Shown here piece by piece: positions 1-8,715 of a stretch of 58,097 nt of DNA. The stretch is from a virus: IMG/VR virus record IMGVR_UViG_3300030508_000030, positions 1 to 58,097 of that record, one strand, 5' to 3'. The position numbers and the translations under genes were made by a program. How positions within the stretch are numbered: position 1 is the first letter of the stretch; each line of letters opens with the position of its first letter. Under the pieces are notes generated by a model that worked only from the letters and a program-made list of their open reading frames with translations, did no database searches and was not told the origin of the DNA.

Positions 1-23
1 TAACTACATACATTAATAAAATT

Positions 24-63
24 AAAAAAACCCAAACATCAGTCCAATTCCGATGAGGTTGGG
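24..63 (-). terminator. Intrinsic terminator
   Basis: On the minus strand an imperfect hairpin (31-63, arms CCCAA..CATC and GATG..TTGGG) is followed by seven T. It lies just past the stop of the 71-319 gene and would end the leftmost minus-strand unit. Confidence 0.6.
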
Positions 64-70
64 CTTCAAA

Positions 71-319
71 TTAAAAATTTCCTTTTCGCTTGCCGGTTAT
101 CAGATTGTCCTGGACTTCTCCTTCCTGGCCCGGCCAGTGTGTTAGAGTAGCAGTGTCAACCATAACGCCGTGGTGCTGTAAGATCAAAACAATCGACTTT
201 GCAATCGCATCTGGAGTAGTACTTCCCTCCTTAAAGAAGTTTACAATTTCTCCATCCTTTACATCCCTATCGACACCATGACCACCGACTGCATTAATCT
301 CAATCCTGAAACTACCCAT
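71..319 (-). CDS. Small hypothetical protein (82 aa)
   Basis: I do not recognise this protein. It is an 82-residue soluble protein with mixed polar composition and no signal peptide, membrane segment or clear motif. It starts at an ATG four bases past the stop of the upstream GIY-YIG gene, so the two are probably co-transcribed, and a terminator follows its stop. The close packing and the terminator are the main evidence that it is real. Confidence 0.55.
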   Translation of the reverse strand: MGSFRIEINAVGGHGVDRDVKDGEIVNFFKEGSTTPDAIAKSIVLILQHHGVMVDTATLTHWPGQEGEVQDNLITGKRKGNF

Positions 320-323
320 AATC

Positions 324-1247
324 TCAAATATTTTCGTATAAAAACTTAAAACCTTTATGACTTATTTGTTTACCTTTCAAACACTGAACAATGCTTGTGG
401 CAGTTAAGTTATTTTTATTCGCATATTGATTTATTCCAAATTCTTGCGAAATAAAATTGCCATCAGTATCAAATACAAAAAAACTTTTACCCATCTTATC
501 AAGCCGTTTATCGTTAGATTCTTTTGTTTGCTTTTTACCAAACATTGAATTACCACTTCCACTTTGAGCTAAAGAATTTTTCTTTCCGATCTTGGCTTTT
601 GTTTCTTCTGAATGTTTTTTACCACTGAACGCACAATTGCCATGTAAACCAGCAGTTAATCCAACCAACTCTCCAGATAACCACCTTATATCTTTATTAC
701 TGATTTGATAAACATTACCGTCTTTATCCTTGGCGTTAAAAATTCCTTTTGCAGAACTAACTAATTCACCAGACAAATAACGTGGGTCATCTTTAGCAAC
801 TTGTAAAAAATTTCCTTCAACATCTTTTACTGGAACAAAACCATTAGTACAACCAACAAATTCTCCGGAAAGATAACGCGGATCATCATTATACACTTTC
901 AAATAGTTTCCATCCTTATCTCGAACCGAAACCATATTATTCCATAACATTTCTGTTATCCCGCCAATCATACGATTGTAAGTATCAGTTCGATGACAGA
1001 ACTCTTGATCAACAATTTCTGCCTCTTTTGCCATCATGTCTTCTTTATTGTCAAAGACATGTAAAATCTCCTTCGCAAAATTCTGTCGGCCTAACTCTTT
1101 AATATCTTTTTTGAGGTGTTTGGAGCTACCCATGTACTTATCATTCACATCATAAGTACAATGTGCACCGACATAAATCTTACCATTCAATAAATTGGTA
1201 ATCTGATAGATCACAAAAAATTTCTGTTTACCTAAATTCAAATTCAT
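324..1247 (-). CDS. GIY-YIG homing endonuclease, freestanding
   Basis: The N-terminus has the GIY-YIG nuclease signature: VIYQITN (residues 12-18), KIYVGAH (23-29), Arg54 in ELGRQNF, the likely catalytic Glu75 in AKEAEIV and a conserved Asn in YNRMIGG. The middle (about 106-200) holds three diverged copies of a 37-40 residue unit ending in (R/W)YLSGE-type sequence. Next come NUMOD3-like segments (SGKKHSEETKAKIG, MFGKKQTKESN), then a NUMOD1-like C-terminus; both are DNA-binding modules of phage homing endonucleases. The gene is not inside an intron. It sits directly 3' of the tmRNA gene, whose locus may be what it cuts or protects (inference). Confidence 0.88.
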   Translation of the reverse strand: MNLNLGKQKFFVIYQITNLLNGKIYVGAHCTYDVNDKYMGSSKHLKKDIKELGRQNFAKEILHVFDNKEDMMAKEAEIVDQEFCHRTDTYNRMIGGITEMLWNNMVSVRDKDGNYLKVYNDDPRYLSGEFVGCTNGFVPVKDVEGNFLQVAKDDPRYLSGELVSSAKGIFNAKDKDGNVYQISNKDIRWLSGELVGLTAGLHGNCAFSGKKHSEETKAKIGKKNSLAQSGSGNSMFGKKQTKESNDKRLDKMGKSFFVFDTDGNFISQEFGINQYANKNNLTATSIVQCLKGKQISHKGFKFLYENI

Positions 1248-1261
1248 TCAAAACTTTACAC

Positions 1262-1269
1262 TTTAAATA
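1262..1269 (-). promoter_or_regulatory. TATTTAAA box
   Basis: Minus-strand TATTTAAA, 14 nt upstream of the GIY-YIG start codon and just past the tmRNA 3' end. Confidence 0.45.
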
Positions 1270-1286
1270 CTATTAAATTTAGGTTC

Positions 1287-1701
1287 GGTGGAGCCAGAGG
1301 GAGTCGAACCCTCGTGTTTAACGTTTACGTTCTGTAGGAACTCACATGCTTATCGCTGGTTTCTTCCAGGAGAATATCAGATTGCATTTATATCTCGGTA
1401 TAACAGCATTTTGCTAAGTGCTGCAGTTACGCTCAATGGCAGAAAAGCGAAACCACATTTACCCGACCACACTTGGCAAACACTTAGTAGTTTGCGCACT
1501 CTCCAGCAAGCTTATTAGGCTGCGATAGCACAAGGTGCTTCGGACTTGCTGAAAATGTTTCTTAGAATTGCGCCGCCTTCAGCGATTCTTTTGTTTTTTG
1601 CGTTTATAGCATCGAATGTATTTATTAGAGGAACTCAATTCGAATTGTCCCTGCATGACTACTGACTCATACACCGTTAAGTCGATAACCTGTTTGGCCC
1701 C
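1287..1701 (-). ncRNA. ssrA: Transfer-messenger RNA (tmRNA)
   Basis: tmRNA rescues stalled ribosomes and adds a degradation tag. The 5' GGGGCCA (1701-1695) pairs with the 3' TGGCTCC (1296-1290) in a 7-bp acceptor stem with one G-U pair, followed by discriminator A. The T arm is perfect: GAGGG, loop TTCGACT, CCCTC. CC follows the discriminator but the final A of CCA is not encoded. Upstream of the T arm, AAGCATGTGAGTTCC resembles the same region of bacterial tmRNA. The tag frame ends ...GCTATCGCAGCC-TAATAA, closely like the E. coli tag end. The length of about 413 nt is normal and the gene is not permuted. A TATTTAAA box lies 21 nt upstream of the 5' end. Confidence 0.93.
1512..1601 (-). other. 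tmRNA tag reading frame (28 codons plus two stops)
   Basis: The likely resume codon is GCA at 1601-1599. The bases before it, ATAAAC, keep the A, U, A and C at positions -6, -5, -4 and -1 seen before the E. coli resume codon (ATAGUC). Reading on gives a 28-residue tag that begins AKNKRIAEGG and ends SEAPCAIAA, followed by TAATAA. The ending matches the usual x-A-A degron, with Ile in place of Leu. The tag is unusually long; most bacterial tags are about 8-15 residues. A shorter tag is possible if the resume codon lies further downstream. Confidence 0.7.
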
Positions 1702-1722
1702 ATAATGTAAAAGAACTAATAC

Positions 1723-1730
1723 TTTAAATA
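1723..1730 (-). promoter_or_regulatory. TATTTAAA box upstream of tmRNA
   Basis: Minus-strand TATTTAAA, 21 nt before the tmRNA 5' end. Because the downstream gene is non-coding, this copy favours a role in transcription rather than translation. Confidence 0.5.
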
Positions 1731-1775
1731 CCCAATTAGAAGACAAAGATATGGGTAATTCCGAAATAAAAAAAT

Positions 1776-1985
1776 TTATTTTTCGTTTTCAGTAAGAATT
1801 ATGCTCAGGTCTGCACACTCTCGCCCGATCCAGATCAAACTGAATAGCCAAATGACAATGCCGAACACGGGGTATTCCTGTACGCGCCAAGTGCCGAAAG
1901 CGAGCCGACAAAAAAAATCTTCCAATAAAATACAAACGAGCATTAACGCTACGAAAATCAAGTATGTTTTGCTATTCCTTTTCAT
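1776..1985 (-). CDS. Small membrane protein, two TM segments
   Basis: A 69-residue protein starting at MKRNSKTY; an in-frame ATG 57 bases upstream exists but adds an unconvincing Cys-rich extension. Two hydrophobic segments are visible (TYLIFVALMLVCILLEDFF and FGIVIWLFSLIWIG), separated by a short charged loop with FGTWRVQEY, and the tail is acidic. It is the first gene on the minus strand left of the 57-bp repeat and precedes the tmRNA gene. I do not recognise a family. A role in membrane functions is suggested only by topology. Confidence 0.5.
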   Translation of the reverse strand: MKRNSKTYLIFVALMLVCILLEDFFCRLAFGTWRVQEYPVFGIVIWLFSLIWIGRECADLSIILTENEK

Positions 1986-2055
1986 AGAGCAAATATGTAC
2001 ATAAGTTTCAAAAAGCACAAATAAGATAGAAGAACACACCACAGCTCCATATTTT

Positions 2056-2112
2056 CTGGAACTTTCTATTATAATATATACAATATATCCGTATATAGTG
2101 CGCGGATTTCAC
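2056..2112 (+). repeat. 57-bp element, copy 1 (inverted copy at 20816-20872)
   Basis: This 57-bp sequence begins CTGGAACTTTC and ends GCGGATTTCAC. It is repeated without a mismatch, in inverted orientation, at 20816-20872. It contains an A/T-rich core (TATAATATATACAATATAT) and a dyad ATCCG-N11-CGGAT. It lies 49 bp upstream of the first gene of the plus-strand baseplate block. Position and orientation at both sites suggest a strong late promoter or activator site. Confidence 0.75.
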
Positions 2113-2140
2113 AAAAACGTAAAAAACGAGCCTTCTGTCT

Positions 2141-2148
2141 TATTTAAA
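2141..2148 (+). promoter_or_regulatory. TATTTAAA box
   Basis: Plus-strand TATTTAAA followed by ATAAAAATAG, 13 nt before the start codon at 2162 and 28 nt downstream of the 57-bp element. Confidence 0.5.
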
Positions 2149-2161
2149 ATAAAAATAGTTA

Positions 2162-4627
2162 ATGCCTATAAACATTCCAGGTCTTCCCTTATCGATACCA
2201 GTCAGTGTGCCTTCGGTCGTGACGAACGCCCTATTGCCGGTGACGGATGCAGTTACGGGAGTTGACCCGACTTATGGAGCATTGCTCGCGCTCATAAACC
2301 AGACGAGCGCGAGCCTGTTCAGCCCTACCGATACGATGGACGAGAACTACATTAAGGTTCTGACAGAAATAGAGGCCACAACTCTCGCATACTACGCCGA
2401 CAGCAGAATTCAAATAGCGGTACAAGACGTCGAAATCGCTGGTGTGGCCGGCCAGATGCTTGCTGACAGCCAGTACTCGAACGTATTTGATGCGATGAAC
2501 TCTCAGAATAGTGACATAAGTAACTACCTGGCAAACACCAGCGACATTTCTGATGATGTGCTCGTATACAACATTGATAGCATAACACAGGCTCCAGACC
2601 CGTCGGTTCAGAACCCGTTAAAGTACGACAAGACGATTGATACGAGCCAGTACATAAACACAGACTTCAACAACGGTGACATCCAGCCGCTTTGGCTCGC
2701 GGTGTCCGATCACGTACATACTGAACTTATAAATAGAAACACAACTGATAGTTATAACATAAACAAAGACGCAGCCACTACATCACAACAAGACAACAAA
2801 AAAATATACATTAACACTCCAGGCGTCACCAACGTTGGCTTTGACCTTGAGCAGACGCCAGGGTCCATGGACATATCTCATTCTGGGACCAATAAAACGG
2901 TCGATACATTTCAACCGCTCGACAACTATCCCATACATGGTAAAGATTACGTGTATAACAATCTGATGCAGAACATATCGGATTTCAACGCTAATAATCA
3001 GGACTTCAACCCGCAACACGTACAGTTTTACGGCGCATCAAGCACTCAAAACGACCCAACGCTATTCAAGGGTTGGGCCAGCAGGACGACGCCTAAGGGC
3101 AAGAAATTTATACCAGACGCGGCCAAGATGAGCACGAAGGACACGCCATTCAGCCAGGAGATAAACGATTCCATACAGCAAATGTACGGCAAGGCAAGCA
3201 TCGACACCCCTCCAGGAGCCTACAGATTTTTTATAGAAAAACTGCACGGAAGGTACGACAATGGTGACCCTTATAAGAAGAACCCTATTGCGTCACAGCT
3301 CGGCATAACAGGCAACAACAACTTGAGCAACAGGATGGTTTTCTCCGCCTACATAGATGGGTTTTCTGACCAGTTTTCTTCTCAGAAGTCTGAGTACAAT
3401 TTCCTTGGAAGGGGGGAGAGTGTTTCCATGTATAAGAACACTACGAGGTCAATGAGCATATCCTTTTCTATAATCGCAGACTTCTCGCTCGACTACTTCG
3501 CTGCTATGCAGCAATTGAATCAAGCGATCGCCAACTCGACGAATGTTGTCGATCAAATACAAGCAATACAGGACGCAAAGCTCGACTGGGGAAACGGCTA
3601 CATGATACCACCAATACAGAAATATGATGGCCAGGTAGGAAACCACATACCCGGCAAGTATTCGGACACACCTAACACGTTGTGGCTCAAGTTGAACTTC
3701 TTGGCCCAGTGCGTGTATCCTTACTACAGAACTGACGGCAAAATGAAAGAGCAGCCGCTGATCAGACTGAGGGTAACCGACATGTTCGACCTCGTTTGCA
3801 CCATAAAAGACTATACACTCGACTTCAACGATTTCAGCAACATGATCGACTTGAATCCATCGTATATAGGCCACGTACCAATGGCCGTTAAAGTCAATAT
3901 GAACCTCCAGGTAATACACGACGACGAGCCTTCGTCGAACTATTTCGGTTTCTATAACAGAAGGGAGTTCGACAACGGCGAAATAAGCAGGCAGACTGGT
4001 GTGGGGTTGTTGAGTATAGACAACAACAACTCTTCCGGGTCCTCTACGACGAATCCGGTTAACGGCACCAGCGCGAACCCTTCTGTGTTGCAGAACGGCA
4101 CGGCTAATTACAATAACCAATTGAGCTCATATAAAAGCTCTTACAACAACTTAACGACTGTGACGCAAAATACAACGAGCTCTTTGGCCGCAAAACAGGC
4201 GGCGCAGGATGCTATGAACGCATACATAAGGGTGGCTTACGTGGCCAACCAGATAGCCGCGCAAATGGGCATCGGTAGCAACAGTGTTTCCGTCATAGGC
4301 GGCGCGTCCATCCCTCAGAACAGCAACAGTACTACCACGCAGAGCAAACAATACAGCAGCAGCGCGAGTAACCAAGATATAACGAACACGGACTTGATAA
4401 TAAATGGAAGCCCGGTGGTGATACCTAAGTCTGCGAACAACATATCGACTACCGCCCCTCTCGTATCCCAGCCTCAAACACTGCAGGACATAATAAACAA
4501 GAGCGTCAAGACAACGCCTTCGGCACCGAGCACGCAGTTAACACCTATAAGCAACGCCATTCCGCCTGCGAGTCAGGCAGGCGATATTGTTAACACTGGT
4601 AGTTATATTGGGAGTAACGTTGGTTAA
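2162..4627 (+). CDS. Baseplate / tail-tube-associated structural protein (821 aa)
   Basis: First gene of the plus-strand tail block. The middle (about residues 360-620) has a pattern I associate with myovirus tail-tube and baseplate junction proteins: MVFSAYIDGFSDQF, then YNFLGRGESVSMY and TRSMSISFSIIADF, ending near HVPMAVKVNMNLQVI. The last 190 residues are low-complexity, rich in Ser, Thr, Asn and Gln, and resemble a disordered virion tail. There is no signal peptide. The gene is followed by a gp53/LysM-like gene and the hub hydrolase gene, which fits a baseplate module. The exact subunit identity is not established. Confidence 0.7.
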   Translation: MPINIPGLPLSIPVSVPSVVTNALLPVTDAVTGVDPTYGALLALINQTSASLFSPTDTMDENYIKVLTEIEATTLAYYADSRIQIAVQDVEIAGVAGQMLADSQYSNVFDAMNSQNSDISNYLANTSDISDDVLVYNIDSITQAPDPSVQNPLKYDKTIDTSQYINTDFNNGDIQPLWLAVSDHVHTELINRNTTDSYNINKDAATTSQQDNKKIYINTPGVTNVGFDLEQTPGSMDISHSGTNKTVDTFQPLDNYPIHGKDYVYNNLMQNISDFNANNQDFNPQHVQFYGASSTQNDPTLFKGWASRTTPKGKKFIPDAAKMSTKDTPFSQEINDSIQQMYGKASIDTPPGAYRFFIEKLHGRYDNGDPYKKNPIASQLGITGNNNLSNRMVFSAYIDGFSDQFSSQKSEYNFLGRGESVSMYKNTTRSMSISFSIIADFSLDYFAAMQQLNQAIANSTNVVDQIQAIQDAKLDWGNGYMIPPIQKYDGQVGNHIPGKYSDTPNTLWLKLNFLAQCVYPYYRTDGKMKEQPLIRLRVTDMFDLVCTIKDYTLDFNDFSNMIDLNPSYIGHVPMAVKVNMNLQVIHDDEPSSNYFGFYNRREFDNGEISRQTGVGLLSIDNNNSSGSSTTNPVNGTSANPSVLQNGTANYNNQLSSYKSSYNNLTTVTQNTTSSLAAKQAAQDAMNAYIRVAYVANQIAAQMGIGSNSVSVIGGASIPQNSNSTTTQSKQYSSSASNQDITNTDLIINGSPVVIPKSANNISTTAPLVSQPQTLQDIINKSVKTTPSAPSTQLTPISNAIPPASQAGDIVNTGSYIGSNVG

Positions 4628-4657
4628 TTTTTTTACGTATTTTTAATCTTAACAACA

Positions 4658-4930
4658 ATGATTAATAGATATGACTTAAGTACAGACGTGCCGCAGCCGA
4701 TCAGGCAGATATTGCCGGCGAACACGGACCTATTTCATACGCTCAAGATGGGCGAGAGGCTTGATAATCTTGCTAATGTGTATTACCTCGACCCTGGTTT
4801 GTCGTGGATAATAATGTACGGCAACCCTCAGTTCGACAACGAGTTCGAGGTACCGATAAACGCAGTTTTAAGGATACCGTACCCTCTAACGAGAGTGACA
4901 TCGACATGGTTAATCAATAAAGACATATAA
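4658..4930 (+). CDS. LysM-like baseplate protein (gp53 / tail protein X type)
   Basis: A 90-residue protein with one LysM-like or gp53-like fold pattern: LFHTLKMGERLDNLANVYYLDPGLSWIIMYGNP, followed by the hydrophobic segment VPINAVLRIPYP. In T4-like phages, gp53 and tail protein X have this layout (a short disordered start, D-x-L-A-xx-Y-Y-xDP-xx-WW-like, then N) and join wedge or hub parts of the baseplate. It lies between two large baseplate genes, five bases before the next start, consistent with co-assembly. Confidence 0.72.
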   Translation: MINRYDLSTDVPQPIRQILPANTDLFHTLKMGERLDNLANVYYLDPGLSWIIMYGNPQFDNEFEVPINAVLRIPYPLTRVTSTWLINKDI

Positions 4931-4935
4931 CAGGA

Positions 4936-7662
4936 ATGCCAGACTACGGTAATCAGATATACAATGGCGTATATTCACAATTAGCGCCGCCATTCGGACC
5001 ATACACAACAGATCAGGCGACCCTGCTCGCTAACCTTGCCGTGGCACAATCGCAGCAAGAGAGCGGACAGAACTGGAATTCGATAGAGGCCACCTCGAGT
5101 GATAACAACGTGTTCGGTTATAACTATGTGGGTCAGACGACTGGCGGTATAACACAAGGGCGGCCGCAGCCTGGTGGCGGTTATTATGCCGCTTATCCGA
5201 ACGTTACTGACTCAGGGGCGGAAATAGGTAGATACTTGAATCGCCATTACTCGGATTTTTCTACCGTTACAGATCCGACAAGTTATGTAAACGCACTCGC
5301 TAAGAATTCTTATTTCTTGAATGGCACACCTGGGGAAGATGTGGCAGGGAAGACTGCCGACTACTTGAGTGGTGTAAGTTCTAACTATTACAGGAATAAA
5401 GGGCTGGGACCGTTATCTAACACTGCATCGGATGTAACGAATGTAAACTATGCTTCAGATTTCTTAAAACCTTACAGTGCGCCTTCGATTGCTCCACCGA
5501 ACGACTTGTCGTTGTTAAACGAACTGGCAAACCTCAATGCAAACATTAGTAACATAGAGAACGATAATTCTTATGTTACATGGGGCTCGCGGTCCGATAA
5601 GGGCGAAAGTTCTGACTGGATTGGTTTGAGGCAGTTCATAATGTATCTTGCGTCAAGGTATTACCCGCAATCGTTTATACCGTTTGTGGAGTTGATACCT
5701 GTGTTTTTCATAGACCAGCCACAGGCGTCTAACGCCGGGATGAGTGCTCTTGAAACAGATCTAAATACAAATGACATTAGCAGGTTTAATGCAATGAGGA
5801 CTTCTTTGATAGGCGCTGACGGAAGTAGTGGTATACAGGCTAACGGCGGCATAGATTTAATGACGCTCGACCCGTTTCAAGATTACTCTACCGGGTTATA
5901 CATGGACAACGCCGCGAACACGGCATTAAAGAGCACGTCAACAGGCAGAGGGTTCGGCTATAGAATTTTAGGCAGCTTGGTCATGAGCCCTTCGGCAAAC
6001 GTCGGCTCTACATCTAAAGCTGGAGCTATTGGCTTTAAGTCGATAGAGGTACAAGCCGGCTTGCAGCTCGGCAAGGGCCTCTCTTTAATAACCCTAAAAC
6101 TTCTTGACGTACAGGGAAACAAATTCTTTGACATAGCTTCACCGTGGTCTTTCCTTATAAACCCGCCGAAGCAGGCCGGCGATTTCTATTTCAGGTACGG
6201 ATGGCAGCTAAGGATACCGAAGGATGATAAGGACATAAACAGCTCTGCCTATAAGTTCTGGAATCACCCTGGCTGGATACTTTTTGACAATGGCACCTTG
6301 AAGCAAGACATAATGAACAAGGCGGCGGCTAACGATTATACAATATCGCTTACGCAGTCAAATTCCATAAACTCGCTTTGGTACCCCGGGTATACGATTA
6401 AAACTGTTGACGACATAGCCGTCTTTCAGATAGATAGGCAATTGACTATAGAACACTATGGATTGATTTCTATACTGTCTTCAGACATAACGGTTAATTC
6501 ACAAGATGGATCGCTTAGCGCAGACGTCCACTATCGTTACAATAATACTTTTGCAAACTGCTTCTGCCCTATAAATCTTGCAATGAACATGCATAAGCTT
6601 GCAAATGATAAAAACGGTCTGACTACAAACTTGCTCGACTTTATAAGTGCATTCCTAAACGATAACTTTGCATTTTTAAAGCAAGACCAAAACTATAGTC
6701 AGTACTCTAACAACGCTATAAATCCAAATTCATCTGCCTACACTAATCCTAATGGCATCAATACGAGTTATGCTCACAATCAAAGGCCGACAGCTGTTTA
6801 TGATTCGTCGTGGTTACAGGTTAGGAGGGTGAACCACCAAAATATAACAACGCCGCCGCACGACATACACATAAATATAACTGGCGATGATGTGAAGTTT
6901 TTGACAACTAACATAAATGCCAAAAACAGCGACACACTTCTGTTGACTTGGGTGCAAACAGTGTTGTCTAACAACCACATGACAGTAAGCGGGCCTGGCG
7001 ACTCTGACCTGGCAAATCCTAACGGAAGGTTCTTTATTATATGGGACGACCCTGTCCAGCTAACAGACGAATCCGTTATAAAACAAAGCAGCATATTATC
7101 CACTTCACAAACACAGTTTATAGGTGTCACCGGCACCAACAGGCTCGTCATACCGGACGATGTGTTTTCATTCAGATTTATGGGGTCGCTTGTGGAGGAT
7201 ATAAAAATAAAAGGCAATCCGACTCCTACTGGTCCAGGGATACAGGGCGCGCAGAACGCGGCGAACAACATAAACAAAGACGTGATTAACCCGCCGGATG
7301 TGCCGACTACAGGCGCTATAACGTTCGAACAGAAAAGAACAGAACAGAATTATTATTTAACTACTCTTAGAAACGCTGACATAAAAGCAATTGCCCACCC
7401 TTGGCTGAGTGTTGGGGATCCTGCCTTTATGAAAGGGACCGGATTATTCGACGGACAGTATGTGATCTCTACGGTTAAACACATACTAAGTGAAGATGGA
7501 AAATTTATTTCCGAAATAAGCTGCGTGAAATCAATAGGTACAGAAGATTACAATTCACTGCTGAACAGCCAGAAGAAGGCAGCATACTATGCGCAAGAAA
7601 ACGCAAACACAAACATCGCTCAACCGATTAGCGATTACAATGATTTCCAGCCAGCCTTCTAA
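4936..7662 (+). CDS. Baseplate hub protein with N-terminal glucosaminidase-like domain
   Basis: A 908-residue hub candidate. Residues about 25-160 resemble a glucosaminidase or lysozyme-like domain: QSQQESGQNW (probable catalytic Glu), DNNVFGYNYVG, YYAAYPNVTDSGAEIGRYLN, then ALAKNSYF. This would locally open peptidoglycan during DNA injection. The middle contains SPWSFLINPPKQAGDFYFRYGWQ, which looks like a hub barrel. The C-terminus (GLFDGQYVISTVKHILSEDG) is typical of gp27 or gpD hub proteins. It ends the plus-strand block and converges on the minus-strand head block with only about 20 bp between stops. Confidence 0.78.
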   Translation: MPDYGNQIYNGVYSQLAPPFGPYTTDQATLLANLAVAQSQQESGQNWNSIEATSSDNNVFGYNYVGQTTGGITQGRPQPGGGYYAAYPNVTDSGAEIGRYLNRHYSDFSTVTDPTSYVNALAKNSYFLNGTPGEDVAGKTADYLSGVSSNYYRNKGLGPLSNTASDVTNVNYASDFLKPYSAPSIAPPNDLSLLNELANLNANISNIENDNSYVTWGSRSDKGESSDWIGLRQFIMYLASRYYPQSFIPFVELIPVFFIDQPQASNAGMSALETDLNTNDISRFNAMRTSLIGADGSSGIQANGGIDLMTLDPFQDYSTGLYMDNAANTALKSTSTGRGFGYRILGSLVMSPSANVGSTSKAGAIGFKSIEVQAGLQLGKGLSLITLKLLDVQGNKFFDIASPWSFLINPPKQAGDFYFRYGWQLRIPKDDKDINSSAYKFWNHPGWILFDNGTLKQDIMNKAAANDYTISLTQSNSINSLWYPGYTIKTVDDIAVFQIDRQLTIEHYGLISILSSDITVNSQDGSLSADVHYRYNNTFANCFCPINLAMNMHKLANDKNGLTTNLLDFISAFLNDNFAFLKQDQNYSQYSNNAINPNSSAYTNPNGINTSYAHNQRPTAVYDSSWLQVRRVNHQNITTPPHDIHINITGDDVKFLTTNINAKNSDTLLLTWVQTVLSNNHMTVSGPGDSDLANPNGRFFIIWDDPVQLTDESVIKQSSILSTSQTQFIGVTGTNRLVIPDDVFSFRFMGSLVEDIKIKGNPTPTGPGIQGAQNAANNINKDVINPPDVPTTGAITFEQKRTEQNYYLTTLRNADIKAIAHPWLSVGDPAFMKGTGLFDGQYVISTVKHILSEDGKFISEISCVKSIGTEDYNSLLNSQKKAAYYAQENANTNIAQPISDYNDFQPAF

Positions 7663-7682
7663 GATTATAATTGTGGCGACAA

Positions 7683-8138
7683 CTAATTAAGCTTCCTTTG
7701 ATAGAAGTCGAGGAACATGACCCACTGTATTGACATAGAGGACAATATTATCTTCAGGTTTGTGTCCTCTGCTGGGCTCTCGAGCAGGTCGTAGAAGAAA
7801 ACCTTCACGACCGGGTTCTCGAGCCTGTGGGCTATCGGTATTTTGTTTATCTGCTTTAGTATCTTATCGTAGCTGTCTATGAGGTATTCATCCTTGAAGC
7901 TGAATTTATTATTGCCAATGTTCTCTATGACCTTACCGGCGGCATCCTGAAAGTAGTTGGTGTAGTAGTCGTCTTGGTCGTCGACGCTCTTTATCTCCAG
8001 CATAGAGTCTATAAGACCGCTCCTGTTGTTGTTGTAATACTTGGCGAGACCATCCGCTTCCCGCCTTATCTCGGCCGCAAACTGCTGTGAGAATATGATA
8101 ACCTGGTCTACCACCTCAAACATATACTGGTTCACCAT
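7683..8138 (-). CDS. Hypothetical virion-block protein (151 aa)
   Basis: Not recognised. A 151-residue, mostly helical and acidic protein with no signal peptide or membrane segment. Its start overlaps the previous stop in a TAATG junction, so it is translationally coupled to the 8138-8500 gene. As the last gene of the minus-strand head block it could be a neck, completion or assembly protein, but only its position supports that. The convergent hub gene ends about 20 bp away. Confidence 0.65.
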   Translation of the reverse strand: MVNQYMFEVVDQVIIFSQQFAAEIRREADGLAKYYNNNRSGLIDSMLEIKSVDDQDDYYTNYFQDAAGKVIENIGNNKFSFKDEYLIDSYDKILKQINKIPIAHRLENPVVKVFFYDLLESPAEDTNLKIILSSMSIQWVMFLDFYQRKLN

Positions 8139-8500
8139 TACTTAGCTTTTTTCTTAGTTAATCTTGTATGCGCCGCGACGAGTTCGTTGATTGCATCGTC
8201 GCTCATCTCGCTCTTACCAGGCTCCTTTACGAGCTCCAGATCAAGCACCTTAGTTATTATTTCAATAAGCTCTTTCTTAGTAGTTATAAATTCAATATCC
8301 TCGTAGAATTTCCTCTTCTTGACAAGAAGTGAGTGAAGCAAGAAGTCCTTTATTAGCACGTTAAACTTAAGCGCCGTACCTATAGGTATTATGGAATATA
8401 TTGACGAATCGTCAGTCTCCATAAAATTTTGTTTCTTCCTAAACGATACAAAATAATCCAGCATCTTCTTCTTCTTTGCCTTTTGTTTTATCATTATCAT
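8138..8500 (-). CDS. Hypothetical basic/helical protein (120 aa)
   Basis: Not recognised. The N-terminus is strongly basic (KQKAKKKKML) and the C-terminus ends in a second basic patch (LTKKKAK). The middle is predicted helical with an acidic stretch around SEMSDDAINEL. The start overlaps the previous stop (ATGA). A second ATG two codons on is an alternative start. It forms a tightly coupled run with the genes on both sides. The basic ends could bind nucleic acid, but this is speculative. Confidence 0.62.
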   Translation of the reverse strand: MIMIKQKAKKKKMLDYFVSFRKKQNFMETDDSSIYSIIPIGTALKFNVLIKDFLLHSLLVKKRKFYEDIEFITTKKELIEIITKVLDLELVKEPGKSEMSDDAINELVAAHTRLTKKKAK

Positions 8501-8715
8501 TTTATATCGTTTATTTTCTTTATGATCTGATTAGAATCAAGAGCGGCAAGGTCCTGCCTGGCTATCACAGTAAGCTCGACCAATCGCATCGCGGCTATTT
8601 TCGCCTCCACCTCCGCAAGCAGTGTTACGCCAGGGTTGTCAGGTATCATCGCGCACACTTCTGCGAGCAGCTCGCATATATCAAGTATCTTCTCTATCTC
8701 CGTTTCACGAGTCAT
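8497..8715 (-). CDS. Small helical protein (72 aa)
   Basis: Not recognised. A 72-residue, mainly helical, acidic protein with repeated hydrophobic spacing (ILDICELLAEVCAM, VEAKIAAMRLVELTVI), which suggests a helical bundle or coiled coil. Its start overlaps the stop of the upstream gene (TAATG) and its stop overlaps the next start (ATGA), so expression is tied to its neighbours. It may be a chaperone-like or scaffolding factor for the head block, an inference from size and position only. Confidence 0.6.
   Translation of the reverse strand: MTRETEIEKILDICELLAEVCAMIPDNPGVTLLAEVEAKIAAMRLVELTVIARQDLAALDSNQIIKKINDIK

Noticed and set aside
1288-1518. Plus-strand ORF beginning MEPEGVEPS
   Set aside because: It lies antisense within the tmRNA gene; the GVEPS-type start is the usual artefact of reading a tRNA-like T arm backwards.
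3449-4120. 223-residue minus-strand ORF opposite the 2162-4627 gene
   Set aside because: It is a shadow frame: composition is unnatural (rich in Val, Arg and Tyr runs), no homology is recognised, and the plus-strand gene is clearly coding.
7663-7682. Terminator between convergent genes
   Set aside because: Only a weak TTGT-GGCG-ACAA dyad with no T run is present in 20 bp, so I do not claim it.
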